NCBI GenBank assembly: GCA_021767845.1
Contig: JAASSQ010000096.1
Span: forward strand, 1 to 10,611
Source of the DNA: Roseovarius sp.
GTDB lineage: Bacteria > Pseudomonadota > Alphaproteobacteria > Rhodobacterales > Rhodobacteraceae
Length of the DNA: 10,611 bases
Direction of reading: 5' to 3'
The notes below the pieces were generated by a model. The model was not told the DNA's origin. It saw only the letters and a list, made by a program, of their open reading frames with translations, and did no database searches. Shown in pieces: positions 1-8,782 of the stretch. The position numbers were made by a program, and so were the translations under genes. The stretch's first letter is position 1. Each line of letters starts with the position of its first letter.

Positions 1-232
1 GCGCGACGTGCCCGGCTGCACCTTCCTGGCCGAGCCGCAGGCCAACATGATCTTCGCCACCCTGCCCCGCGCCACGCATCAGCGCCTTCACGCCGCCGGC
101 GCGGTCTATGGCCTGAACGGCGGCCCGCTGGATCACGGCGACCCGACCGAACCGCTGCCCATGCGCCTCGTCTGCGACTGGTCGATCGACGAGGCCCGGA
201 TCGACCGCTTCCTCGACATCGCCCGAGGCTGA
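1..232 (+). CDS. Low-specificity L-threonine aldolase, C-terminal fragment (5' end outside window)
   Basis: The reading frame is open from the left edge and ends in TGA at 230-232, leaving about 76 residues. The fragment fits the C-terminal small domain of PLP-dependent threonine aldolases (beta-eliminating lyase family): a PQANMIFATLP strand, a central glycine-rich turn, then PMRLVCDWSIDEARIDRFL, matching the family's closing 'RLV..w.t...id.fl' pattern. The enzyme cleaves L-threonine or allo-threonine to glycine and acetaldehyde. The PLP lysine and most active-site residues lie upstream of the window, so catalytic competence cannot be judged. The GTG at 8 is internal and not a start. The gene is followed after 8 bases by the intergenic element at 241-303 and is convergent with the hydrolase gene. 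A related aldolase of the same fold cannot be excluded. Confidence 0.82.
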   Translation, partial: RDVPGCTFLAEPQANMIFATLPRATHQRLHAAGAVYGLNGGPLDHGDPTEPLPMRLVCDWSIDEARIDRFLDIARG

Positions 233-240
233 CCGCGCGG

Positions 241-303
241 TTTCTTCTTGGCTGAAATACCCCGGGGGAGTCGCGCCGCAGGCGCGGCGGGGGCAGCGCC
301 CCC
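241..303. repeat. Rhodobacterales-type intergenic element with two GC-rich hairpins; likely bidirectional terminator
   Basis: The space between two convergent genes begins with a T-rich TTTCTTCTTGGCTGAAATAC block. Two perfect inverted repeats follow: CGCGCC/GGCGCG (272-277 and 281-286, 3-base loop) and GGGGGC/GCCCCC (289-294 and 298-303, 3-base loop). From memory, elements with this order (TTTCTTCTTGG, AAATAC, then a GGGGGC-GCCCCC hairpin) are common downstream of genes in Rhodobacterales. That is recollection, not a search result. Its position between two stop codons fits transcription termination or 3' end protection. On the minus strand the hairpins come before the A-rich complement of the T block, so a standard U-tailed terminator is not evident. 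Confidence 0.6.
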
Positions 304-307
304 TGCC

Positions 308-1135
308 TCAGCTTCGGTCCAGGAACCGCAGCACCTCTGATGCGACCTGCCTCGGATGGGTCACCGGCGCCATGTGCCCCGCCCCCACGATCACCGAACG
401 TTCCGCATCCCCAAGACGGGCCGCCAGCCCCTCGTTGATCGCTTCCGTGATCGCGGGCGAGGTGCTCCCCCCGATCAGCAGCACCGGGCAGTCCACCGCC
501 TGCAACACCCCCGGCGCCAGCAGCCCGCCCGCATCCTCCAGCAGCGCCGGCCCGGCCGCGTCGATCAGGTGGATGCCCCGCGCCAGCGCTGCGCGGTGCA
601 GGCGCGGCAGGTCGTCCCAGGGCCGCCCGTCGCCCCAGACCTCGATGAAGGCCCGCGCCGCGCCCGCCCGGTCCCCCGCCGCCCAGGCGCGCGTATACTC
701 GGCCATCTGCGCCGCATACCGCGCCCGCGCGCCCGGATCGTCGGCAAAGGCCACGGCAAAGAAGACCGGCTCGATCAGCACCAGCGACCGCACCAGCCCC
801 GGATGCTCCACCGCCAGCCGCAACGCCACCGTCGCGCCGAAGGAGTGGCCCAGCACATCCACCGGCCCGGCCCCGCGTGCCGCCTCGGCGGCCAGTTCGG
901 CGGCCACGGCCACGCTGCGCGCCTGCACCTCGCCCATGCCGTCCTGCCACGGCCCGCTTTCGCCATGCCCCGGCAGATCGAAGGCGGTCAGCGTCAGCCG
1001 ATGGCCCAGCCGCCCGGCCAGCCCCGCCCAGCTTCCGGCATGGGCCAGCGAACAATGGATCGCCAGCGCCGCGCGCGGGCCGCTCCCGAATGTCGTCCAA
1101 TAGGTCCGCAGACCCGCCCGCAACGCCTTGGGCAT
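308..1135 (-). CDS. Alpha/beta hydrolase fold protein
   Basis: This 275-residue protein has the alpha/beta hydrolase layout and a normal family length. An oxyanion-side strand with AIHCSLAHAG lies near residue 25, where many relatives have HG. FDLPGHGES follows at about 52-60. The nucleophile elbow GHSFG at 96-100 gives Ser98, and the C-terminal GAGHMAPVTHP gives catalytic His254. The usual acid after strand 7 is not obvious: the segment reads LLIGGSTSPAIT with no Asp. Glu122 in VLIEP after strand 6 is a plausible substitute. No signal peptide is visible, so it is probably cytoplasmic. The substrate is unknown; esterase, lactonase or C-C bond hydrolase activity are all possible. It lies 6 bases downstream of the isomerase gene and is probably co-transcribed with it. 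Confidence 0.88.
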   Translation of the reverse strand: MPKALRAGLRTYWTTFGSGPRAALAIHCSLAHAGSWAGLAGRLGHRLTLTAFDLPGHGESGPWQDGMGEVQARSVAVAAELAAEAARGAGPVDVLGHSFGATVALRLAVEHPGLVRSLVLIEPVFFAVAFADDPGARARYAAQMAEYTRAWAAGDRAGAARAFIEVWGDGRPWDDLPRLHRAALARGIHLIDAAGPALLEDAGGLLAPGVLQAVDCPVLLIGGSTSPAITEAINEGLAARLGDAERSVIVGAGHMAPVTHPRQVASEVLRFLDRS

Positions 1136-1141
1136 CGGCCG

Positions 1142-1741
1142 TCAGAGCTTGCCGCCAAGGTGCAGGTCCAGATCCTCCAGCCGGTCCTGCCCCCAGAATT
1201 TCTGGCCCGTGTCCACCACGTAGAACGGCGCGCCAAAGACTCCCTGCGCCACCGCCTCTTCCAGGTTCGCGGCATAGGTCTCGGCCCCGCTCAGCAGCCC
1301 GCTGTCAGCCAGGCCCGCGTCGAACCCCGCCGCCTCCAGGCAATCGCGGATCACCGCGTCCTCGGCGATGTCGCGCTCCTCGACCCAGCAGGCGCGCAGG
1401 ATCCCGTGCACCAGCGCCCCTAGGTCGCCGCCGCCCGCGTTCTGCGCCGCGATGATCGCATAAGAGGACGGCGCGGCATTGGTCGGCCAATGCGCCGGCT
1501 TGAAATTTAGCGGCATCCCCAGCTTCTTCGCCTGCCGCGGCAATTCCTGCGCGCGATAGTCCAGCCGCGCGGGATGCCGGTCCTTGGGTGCCTGACCGCC
1601 GGTGCGCGGGAAAAGCTGCATGATGTCCAGCGGCTTGTAGGTGATCGTCGCGCCATGCCGCGCCGCGATGTCCTCCAGCCGGGTTCCCGCCAGGTAGGCA
1701 TATGGCGACAAGGTCGTGAAAAAGTAATCGATATGCGCCAT
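1142..1741 (-). CDS. 2-hydroxychromene-2-carboxylate isomerase family protein (DsbA-like fold)
   Basis: The 199-residue protein belongs to the DsbA-like, kappa-class GST-related family that includes HCCA isomerase (NahD), a glutathione-dependent enzyme of naphthalene breakdown. Supporting features are the N-terminal IDYFFTTLSPYAYLAG, where Ser12 occupies the catalytic serine position of the family, the inserted helical domain at about 40-165, and GVFGAPFYVV at about 167-176 with the thioredoxin-fold cis-proline (Pro172). Length is normal. The ATG at 1741 has a strong Shine-Dalgarno, GGAGG (complement of 1750-1754), 8 bases upstream. No other aromatic-degradation gene is nearby, so the true substrate is uncertain; many bacteria carry such homologues as generic glutathione-linked isomerases or oxidoreductases. 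It is the first gene of a two-gene unit with the hydrolase and is divergent from prs. Confidence 0.88.
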   Translation of the reverse strand: MAHIDYFFTTLSPYAYLAGTRLEDIAARHGATITYKPLDIMQLFPRTGGQAPKDRHPARLDYRAQELPRQAKKLGMPLNFKPAHWPTNAAPSSYAIIAAQNAGGGDLGALVHGILRACWVEERDIAEDAVIRDCLEAAGFDAGLADSGLLSGAETYAANLEEAVAQGVFGAPFYVVDTGQKFWGQDRLEDLDLHLGGKL

Positions 1742-1758
1742 TTTGGCGACCTCCCCTT

Positions 1759-1774
1759 TGGCACAGCTTTGCCA
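1759..1774. promoter_or_regulatory. Inverted repeat in the isomerase/prs divergent promoter region
   Basis: TGGCA (1759-1763), six bases, TGCCA (1770-1774) form a perfect 5-bp dyad within the 106-bp divergent space between the isomerase and prs. The symmetry and place suggest a regulator site, but the arms are short and could arise by chance. Confidence 0.25.
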
Positions 1775-1847
1775 GACGCTACGCCCATGCTAAGCGAAGT
1801 TCAACGTCGCGAATCTGTCATCTTCAGCCACTTTGGGAACCCGCTTC

Positions 1848-2864
1848 ATGCCCACCACGCCCGAGCCGAAACTCATCACCGGCAACGCCAACAAGCAACT
1901 GTCAAAGGCCATCGCGCGCCGCATGTCCATGCATCGCGGGGTCAATGTCGGGCTGGTCGATGCCCGCGTCGAACGCTTCAACGACCAGGAGGTGTTCGTC
2001 GAAGTCTATGAGAACGTCCGCGGCGAGGACATGTTCATCATCCAGTCCACCTCGAACCCGGCCAACGACAACCTGATGGAGCTGCTCATCATGTCCGATG
2101 CGCTGCGCCGCTCCTCGGCCAAGCGCATCACCGCCGTGATCCCCTATTTCGGTTACGCCCGGCAGGATCGCCGCTCCAAGGCGCGCACGCCGATCTCGGC
2201 CAAGCTGGTGGCCAACATGCTGGTGGGCGCGGGCATCGAACGGGTGCTGACGATGGACCTGCACGCCACCCAGATCCAGGGCTTCTTCGACATCCCCGTG
2301 GACAACCTCTATGCCGCGCCGGTCTTTGCCCTCGACATCAAGGAACAGTTCAAGGGCTCGATCGACGACGTGATGGTGGTCTCGCCCGACGTGGGCGGCG
2401 TGGCCCGCGCGCGCGAGCTGGCCAAGCGGATCGAGGCGCCGCTCTCGATCGTGGACAAACGCCGCGAAAAGGCCGGTGAAGTGGCCGAGATGACGGTGAT
2501 CGGCGACGTGTCGGGCAAGAAATGCATCATCGTCGATGACATCTGCGACACCGCCGGCACGCTGTGCAAGGCCGCGCAGGTGCTGATGGACCAGGGCGCC
2601 GCCGAGGTGCACGCCTATATCACCCACGGCGTGCTGTCCGGCCCGGCGGTCGAACGGATCACCAATTCGGTGATGAAATCGCTGGTCATCACCGACACGA
2701 TCGAACCGACCGAGCCGGTCAAGGCCGCGCCCAACATCCGCATCATCCCCACCGCGCCGATCTTCGCGCAGGCGATCCTGAACATCTGGAACGGCACCTC
2801 GGTGTCCTCGCTGTTCGAAACCGGAACGCTGGAACCGATCTACGAGGGGCTCTTCGGCGGCTGA
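1848..2864 (+). CDS. prs: Ribose-phosphate diphosphokinase (PRPP synthetase)
   Basis: The enzyme makes 5-phosphoribosyl 1-diphosphate from ribose 5-phosphate and ATP, feeding purine, pyrimidine, histidine, tryptophan and NAD synthesis in the cytoplasm. The 338-residue product carries all class I landmarks: FNDQE near 45-49, FGYARQDR at 101-108 for ATP binding, DLHA at 137-140 with His139, the flexible catalytic loop beginning KRRE at 204-207, and the PRPP-binding loop VDDICDTAGT at 229-238. I chose ATG at 1848 because MPTTPEPKLITGNAN fits the family N-terminus. A TTG at 1833 would add five residues and is less likely. The Shine-Dalgarno before 1848 is weak (GGGA around 1836-1839). It is monocistronic here, with divergent and convergent neighbours. 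Confidence 0.97.
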   Translation: MPTTPEPKLITGNANKQLSKAIARRMSMHRGVNVGLVDARVERFNDQEVFVEVYENVRGEDMFIIQSTSNPANDNLMELLIMSDALRRSSAKRITAVIPYFGYARQDRRSKARTPISAKLVANMLVGAGIERVLTMDLHATQIQGFFDIPVDNLYAAPVFALDIKEQFKGSIDDVMVVSPDVGGVARARELAKRIEAPLSIVDKRREKAGEVAEMTVIGDVSGKKCIIVDDICDTAGTLCKAAQVLMDQGAAEVHAYITHGVLSGPAVERITNSVMKSLVITDTIEPTEPVKAAPNIRIIPTAPIFAQAILNIWNGTSVSSLFETGTLEPIYEGLFGG

Positions 2865-2874
2865 TCCCGGCCCC

Positions 2875-2894
2875 GCCCGGCGGCAACGCCGGGC
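2875..2894 (+). terminator. GC-rich hairpin after prs
   Basis: GCCCGGCG (2875-2882), loop GCAA (a GNRA tetraloop), CGCCGGGC (2887-2894) form a perfect 8-bp stem starting 11 bases after the prs stop codon. No T run follows, so it may act as an RNA 3' end stabiliser or weak terminator instead of a classical intrinsic terminator. Confidence 0.45.
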
Positions 2895-2983
2895 CGCGCC
2901 CACCTGCCGCCGATGGCGCCCTCGCGCCCGCAGCGGGCGGGCGACGCCCTCCCGGTGCTGCTGTTTATCTCTGAAATGCACAT

Positions 2984-3001
2984 GGCAGGACCGAACCTGC
3001 C
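2984..3001 (-). terminator. Hairpin after the lectin-domain gene
   Basis: GGCAGG (2984-2989), a 6-base loop, and CCTGCC (2996-3001) form a perfect 6-bp stem starting 6 bases past the stop codon of the minus-strand lectin gene. The transcript continues into AUGUGCAUUUC, not a real U tract. Together with the hairpin at 2875-2894 it separates two convergent genes. Confidence 0.4.
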
Positions 3002-3007
3002 CCGGCC

Positions 3008-3358
3008 TCAATAAAGCTGCCAGTCATCCTCGTGCGGCAACGCGCCGATCGCCATCCAGCGGATGCGCGCCCGTGCCACGCGCGTGTCGCCCCAGGTGCG
3101 GAACACCACGTCAAAGCCGGTTTCGGTGATCTTTTCGGCTGCCACATCGGCGCGCACGTTGGCCGCGCTGTCCATGTCCCACATCGACAGGGCCACATGC
3201 ACCGCCGGGACGTCCTTGAACGGCTGCTTGAACGTCAGACTCTTTCGGCGCTCGCGCGGCCCCTCACCCGTCCACATGGCGCCGCCGTCCTCGTAATCCG
3301 AGAACAGAACGTCGTCGCCCTGGTCGATGCCGATACTGTGGCTGGTCAGATGTTTCAT
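3008..3358 (-). CDS. H-type lectin domain protein
   Basis: A 116-residue protein whose C-terminal two thirds matches the H-type lectin domain (Helix pomatia agglutinin / discoidin II type). From about residue 42 the pattern is F-x-x-PF-x-x-x-PAVHVALSMWD, then NVRADV, then ITETGFDVVFRTWGDT (about 77-92), then a strand ending RWMAIG (100-105). Eukaryotic relatives bind N-acetylgalactosamine and form trimers; the ligand of bacterial versions is generally unknown. There is no signal peptide or membrane segment, so it appears cytoplasmic, which is odd for a lectin. Start ATG at 3358 lacks a strong Shine-Dalgarno. It begins 53 bases beyond the stem of the atp operon terminator, so it may be expressed by read-through or from its own unrecognised promoter. 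Confidence 0.8.
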   Translation of the reverse strand: MKHLTSHSIGIDQGDDVLFSDYEDGGAMWTGEGPRERRKSLTFKQPFKDVPAVHVALSMWDMDSAANVRADVAAEKITETGFDVVFRTWGDTRVARARIRWMAIGALPHEDDWQLY

Positions 3359-3411
3359 GGCCCGATTCCACGTTCAGGGCGTAACTACTAGCCCTTTCCG
3401 AAGAAACTTAG

Positions 3412-3447
3412 AACCGAAAAAGAAAAAGGCCCGCGGAACGGGCCTTT
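3412..3447 (-). terminator. Rho-independent terminator of the atpHAGDC operon
   Basis: AAAGGCCCG (3425-3433), a 5-base loop and CGGGCCTTT (3439-3447) form a perfect 9-bp stem. Read on the minus strand it is followed by UUUCUUUUUC (complement of 3424 downward), a clear U-rich tail. It lies 33 bases after the atpC stop codon. This is the best intrinsic terminator in the window. Confidence 0.88.
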
Positions 3448-3480
3448 ACGAGGATCGCGTTTGGACCACCGGCGCCGGGC

Positions 3481-3906
3481 TCAATCGGTGTAAAGGCCGA
3501 TATGCGTGCCCATCGCGACCATGTCCGACAGAAGCTTGGCGGCGTCGTCCACCGGGCCGGGCTCGTTGACGAAGGTTTCCTGCGCCTTGCTCAGCTTGGC
3601 CTTGGCCTCGTCCACCAGTTCCTTGAACTGCTCCTGGGTGATCTCGTCGCGCGGGATCGCGCGCTCGGCCAGAACCGACACGGTCTCGCCGTCGATCTCG
3701 GCAAAGCCGCCCGTCACCACGTATTCCGCCTCGCCATCGGCGCCGACCGACTTGACCAGGCCGGGACGCAGGGTGGTGATCAGCGGGCTGTGGCTGGCCA
3801 TGGCCGTCAGATCGCCTTCCGCGCCGGGGATGCTCACCTCGGTCACGTCCGCCGATACCAGCCGCCGCTCGGGCGACACCAGATCGAAATGCACTGTTTC
3901 AGCCAT
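3481..3906 (-). CDS. atpC: F1 ATP synthase epsilon subunit
   Basis: Epsilon (141 residues) is part of the rotating central stalk, touching gamma and the c-ring at the membrane. Residues 1 to about 85 form the beta-sandwich domain, with FDLVSPERRLVSADVTEVSIPGAEGD and the VTGGFAEI strand. The rest is the helical C-terminal domain, which can carry an inhibitory role in other bacteria. In alphaproteobacteria such as Paracoccus denitrificans a separate zeta subunit is the main inhibitor of ATP hydrolysis; no zeta gene is seen here. The ATG at 3906 has a strong GGAGG (complement of 3914-3918) 7 bases upstream. It is the last gene of the operon, separated from atpD by 64 bases containing a strong hairpin. 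Confidence 0.96.
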   Translation of the reverse strand: MAETVHFDLVSPERRLVSADVTEVSIPGAEGDLTAMASHSPLITTLRPGLVKSVGADGEAEYVVTGGFAEIDGETVSVLAERAIPRDEITQEQFKELVDEAKAKLSKAQETFVNEPGPVDDAAKLLSDMVAMGTHIGLYTD

Positions 3907-3932
3907 TCTCGGGCCTCCTTGTCATGCCCGCA

Positions 3933-3955
3933 CCCCGGACCTGTGCGGTCCGGGG
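3933..3955 (-). promoter_or_regulatory. Intercistronic hairpin between atpD and atpC
   Basis: CCCCGGACC (3933-3941), loop of five, GGTCCGGGG (3947-3955) form a perfect 9-bp GC-rich stem. In the mRNA it starts 15 bases after the atpD stop codon and ends 14 bases before the atpC Shine-Dalgarno. No U tract follows. It could attenuate read-through, protect upstream mRNA from 3' decay, or lower epsilon output relative to beta (F1 needs three beta to one epsilon). Confidence 0.6.
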
Positions 3956-3970
3956 GCGAACAGGCGTTTA

Positions 3971-5395
<1,425 letters not shown>

Positions 5396-5418
5396 TGTTT
5401 CGTCTCTCCGGTTTCTCG

Positions 5419-6303
5419 TCAGAGCGCTTCGGCGCCCGAAATGATTTCAATAAGCTCGTTGGTGATCACGGCCTGACGCGAACGATTGTATTCGATCGTC
5501 AGCTTGTCGATCATCTCGCCGGCGTTGCGCGTGGCGTTGTCCATGGCGGACATCCGCGCGCCCTGCTCCGAGGCGCCGTTTTCCAGCAGCGCGCTGAAGA
5601 TCGCCGTGGCCACGCCGCGCGGCAGCAGATCGGCCAGGATGGCTTCCTCGTCCGGCTCGTAGTCATAGACGACGCCGGCCTCGTCGGCCTCCTCGGCGGC
5701 GGCCTCGTCCACCTGGAACGGGATGACCTGCTGCATCGTCGGGATCTGGCTGACCACGTTCTCGAACTTCGCGTAGAAGATCTTGGCCACGTCGAACTCT
5801 TCCGCGTCGAAGCGGGCCAGAATGTCCGAGGCGATCGCCTGCGCATCCGCGTAGCCCACGTTCTTGACCTCGGACAGATCGACATGGTGGATGAAGTGGT
5901 CGCCCAGGTCACGCTTCAGCGCGTCCCGGCCCTTCTTGCCCACCGTCATGATCTTCACCGTCTTGCCCTCGGCCAGCAGCTTCTGGGCCTCGGCGCGCGC
6001 CTTCTTGGCGATGTTCGCGTTGAAGCCGCCGCACAGCCCGCGTTCGGCGGTCATGACGACGAGCAGTTGCACGTCGTCCGACCCCGTCCCGCGCAGCAGG
6101 CGCGGCGCGCTGTCGCTGTCGCCGACCGACGCCGCCAGCTTGCCCATCACCGCGTTGAACTTCTCGGTGTAGGGGCGCGACATCTCTGCCGCGTCCTGCG
6201 CCCGGCGCAGTTTCGCCGCGGCCACCATCTGCATGGCCTTGGTGATCTTGCGGGTCGATTTGACCGACTCGATCCTGTTTTTTAGGTCCTTGAGACTCGG
6301 CAT
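5419..6303 (-). CDS. atpG: F1 ATP synthase gamma subunit
   Basis: Gamma is the rotor shaft of F1, with N- and C-terminal helices forming a coiled coil inside the alpha3beta3 ring. The 294-residue product begins PSLKDLKNRIESVKSTRKITKAM, has GLCGGFN at 89-95, and ends with the conserved ITNELIEIISGAEA (280-293). An acidic, alanine-rich stretch at about 199-221 (DEAAAEEADEAG) sits in the globular domain, where lineages vary in length. The ATG at 6303 follows the atpA stop by 12 bases. Its AAGGAGA Shine-Dalgarno (complement of 6311-6317) overlaps the atpA TAA, suggesting translational coupling. Confidence 0.98.
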   Translation of the reverse strand: MPSLKDLKNRIESVKSTRKITKAMQMVAAAKLRRAQDAAEMSRPYTEKFNAVMGKLAASVGDSDSAPRLLRGTGSDDVQLLVVMTAERGLCGGFNANIAKKARAEAQKLLAEGKTVKIMTVGKKGRDALKRDLGDHFIHHVDLSEVKNVGYADAQAIASDILARFDAEEFDVAKIFYAKFENVVSQIPTMQQVIPFQVDEAAAEEADEAGVVYDYEPDEEAILADLLPRGVATAIFSALLENGASEQGARMSAMDNATRNAGEMIDKLTIEYNRSRQAVITNELIEIISGAEAL

Positions 6304-6315
6304 TGCCTTATCTCC

Positions 6316-7854
<1,539 letters not shown>

Positions 7855-8415
7855 TTATCCGACCTCTTTCATTGCATTCTGTAGGGAATCGAGGCGCGAG
7901 CGGATCGAGGTGTCGATCATCTTCGAGCCCACCTTTACGACGAGACCGCCGATGAGGCTTTCATCGACGGTCGCATTGATCTTGACGTCCTTGCCCACGC
8001 GCGCGGTCAGCGTCTTGGCCAGCTTGTCCGACTGCGCCTTGGTCAGCGCCTTGGCGCTGGTCACGTCGGCGGTCACCTCGCCCTTGTCCTCGGCGATCAT
8101 GGCGCTGAGCTGCTTGAGAAGCTGCGGCAGCACGAAGAGGCGGCGCTTGGCGGCCATCACGCCCAGGCCGTTGGCCATCGCGGGTTCGAGTTTCATCTTC
8201 TTGGCCAGCGCGGCCATCACCTTGCCCTGGTCGGCGCGCGACAGCACGGGCGACGCGATGACCTCGCGCAGCTCGGCACTGTCGTCCAGCGCGGCGGCAA
8301 GATCGTCGATGTTGGATTCAAGCTTGGGCAGAGATTTGCTCTCTTTCGCAATCTCGAAAATGGCGGTGGCATAGCGCTCGGCGATGCCGGATGAGATCGA
8401 AGCTGGTTCGGACAC
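7855..8415 (-). CDS. atpH: F1 ATP synthase delta subunit
   Basis: Delta (the OSCP equivalent) joins the top of F1 to the peripheral stalk b subunits. From the GTG at 8415 the product is 186 residues, beginning SEPASISSGIAERYATAIFEIAKE, the usual helical N-terminal domain. It ends with the conserved DESLIGGLVVKVGSKMIDTSIRSRLDSLQNAMKEVG. I chose GTG 8415 because a good GGAAGG Shine-Dalgarno lies 6 bases upstream and the length matches what I recall for the Rhodobacter homologue. The GTG at 8421 would leave no spacing, and an ATG at 8538 would add 41 residues unlike the family and run through the presumed leader. It is the first gene of the operon. Confidence 0.96.
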   Translation of the reverse strand: MSEPASISSGIAERYATAIFEIAKESKSLPKLESNIDDLAAALDDSAELREVIASPVLSRADQGKVMAALAKKMKLEPAMANGLGVMAAKRRLFVLPQLLKQLSAMIAEDKGEVTADVTSAKALTKAQSDKLAKTLTARVGKDVKINATVDESLIGGLVVKVGSKMIDTSIRSRLDSLQNAMKEVG

Positions 8416-8421
8416 GTCCAC

Positions 8422-8427
8422 CCTTCC
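8422..8427 (-). promoter_or_regulatory. Shine-Dalgarno that decides the atpH start
   Basis: The minus strand reads GGAAGG here, then six bases, then GTG (8415-8413). This supports GTG 8415 over the in-frame GTG at 8421 and the ATG at 8538. Confidence 0.7.
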
Positions 8428-8505
8428 GATTTTCTGGCCCCGGCCGCGCGCACATGCGCCACCGCCAGGGGAATGTTGACAGGCGTTGGTTGGTCTAGCA
8501 CCGGA

Positions 8506-8558
8506 ATTTTCGTCGGGGTGTAGCAGAGCCGTTGTCACCCCGCAAGCTGCACGAAAAT
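8506..8558 (-). promoter_or_regulatory. Two-part inverted repeat in the atpH leader (candidate structured 5' UTR)
   Basis: Outer arms ATTTTCGT (8506-8513) and ACGAAAAT (8551-8558) pair over 8 bp. Directly inside, CGGGGTG (8514-8520) pairs with CACCCCG (8536-8542) over 7 bp. A 15-base loop and an 8-base one-sided bulge (8543-8550) complete it. GCAG in the bulge can also pair with CUGC in the loop (minus-strand RNA), allowing a pseudoknot or alternative fold. It lies just downstream of the candidate -10 box, so it would form the 5' end of the atp mRNA. If transcription starts near 8555 the outer stem would lose about 3 of its 8 pairs. Confidence 0.55.
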
Positions 8559-8561
8559 CAT

Positions 8562-8591
8562 TGTATACTGATGAATACTACGTATTTTCAA
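8562..8591 (-). promoter_or_regulatory. Candidate sigma70-type promoter for atpHAGDC
   Basis: On the minus strand TTGAAA (complement of 8586-8591) is followed after 18 bases by TATACA (complement of 8562-8567). Both boxes are close to consensus and sit in the most AT-rich patch of an otherwise GC-rich region. The implied start near 8555 gives a leader of about 140 bases before the atpH GTG. Confidence 0.55.
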
Positions 8592-8636
8592 AGGCTTGCC
8601 GGGACTGCGACGGTTTGCGCGTTTTTTCGGGGCACA

Positions 8637-8661
8637 AAAAGTTCCGAATTTCGGGCCTTTT
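8637..8661. promoter_or_regulatory. 25-bp imperfect dyad upstream of the atp promoter
   Basis: AAAAG..CCGAA-T-TTCGG..CTTTT is symmetric about 8649, with 10 of 12 positions paired. It lies about 45 bp upstream of the candidate -35 box. It could be an operator; a terminator is less likely because no gene reads into it on the minus strand. Confidence 0.3.
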
Positions 8662-8782
8662 CGCGATTCCTTTGCCGCGCCCCGCCTCGCGGGGGGCCGT
8701 GCAGGCCGCGGCGCGCGTTATCGCTATCACGCCCGGCCGGGCCGCCGGCCGCCCGGCGAAACCCGGCAAAACCCGCCGCCCC

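Noticed and set aside
1758..1774. TTGGCAC...TTGCC resembling a sigma54 -24/-12 promoter on the + strand before prs
   Set aside because: The GG-to-GC distance is one base too short for sigma54, which tolerates little variation; the dyad TGGCA-N6-TGCCA explains the same bases.
1902..3011. A long minus-strand open frame opposite prs
   Set aside because: It is histidine/arginine-rich antisense to a certain gene; long stop-free antisense frames are usual at this GC content.
8476..8481. Perfect TTGACA on the + strand
   Set aside because: No -10-like hexamer lies 16-19 bases downstream, and it would direct transcription antisense to the atp leader with no gene following closely.
8416..8538. N-terminal extension of atpH from the ATG at 8538
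   Set aside because: The extra 41 residues are unlike delta subunits, lack a Shine-Dalgarno, and overlap the inverted repeat; GTG 8415 has a good Shine-Dalgarno and gives the expected length.
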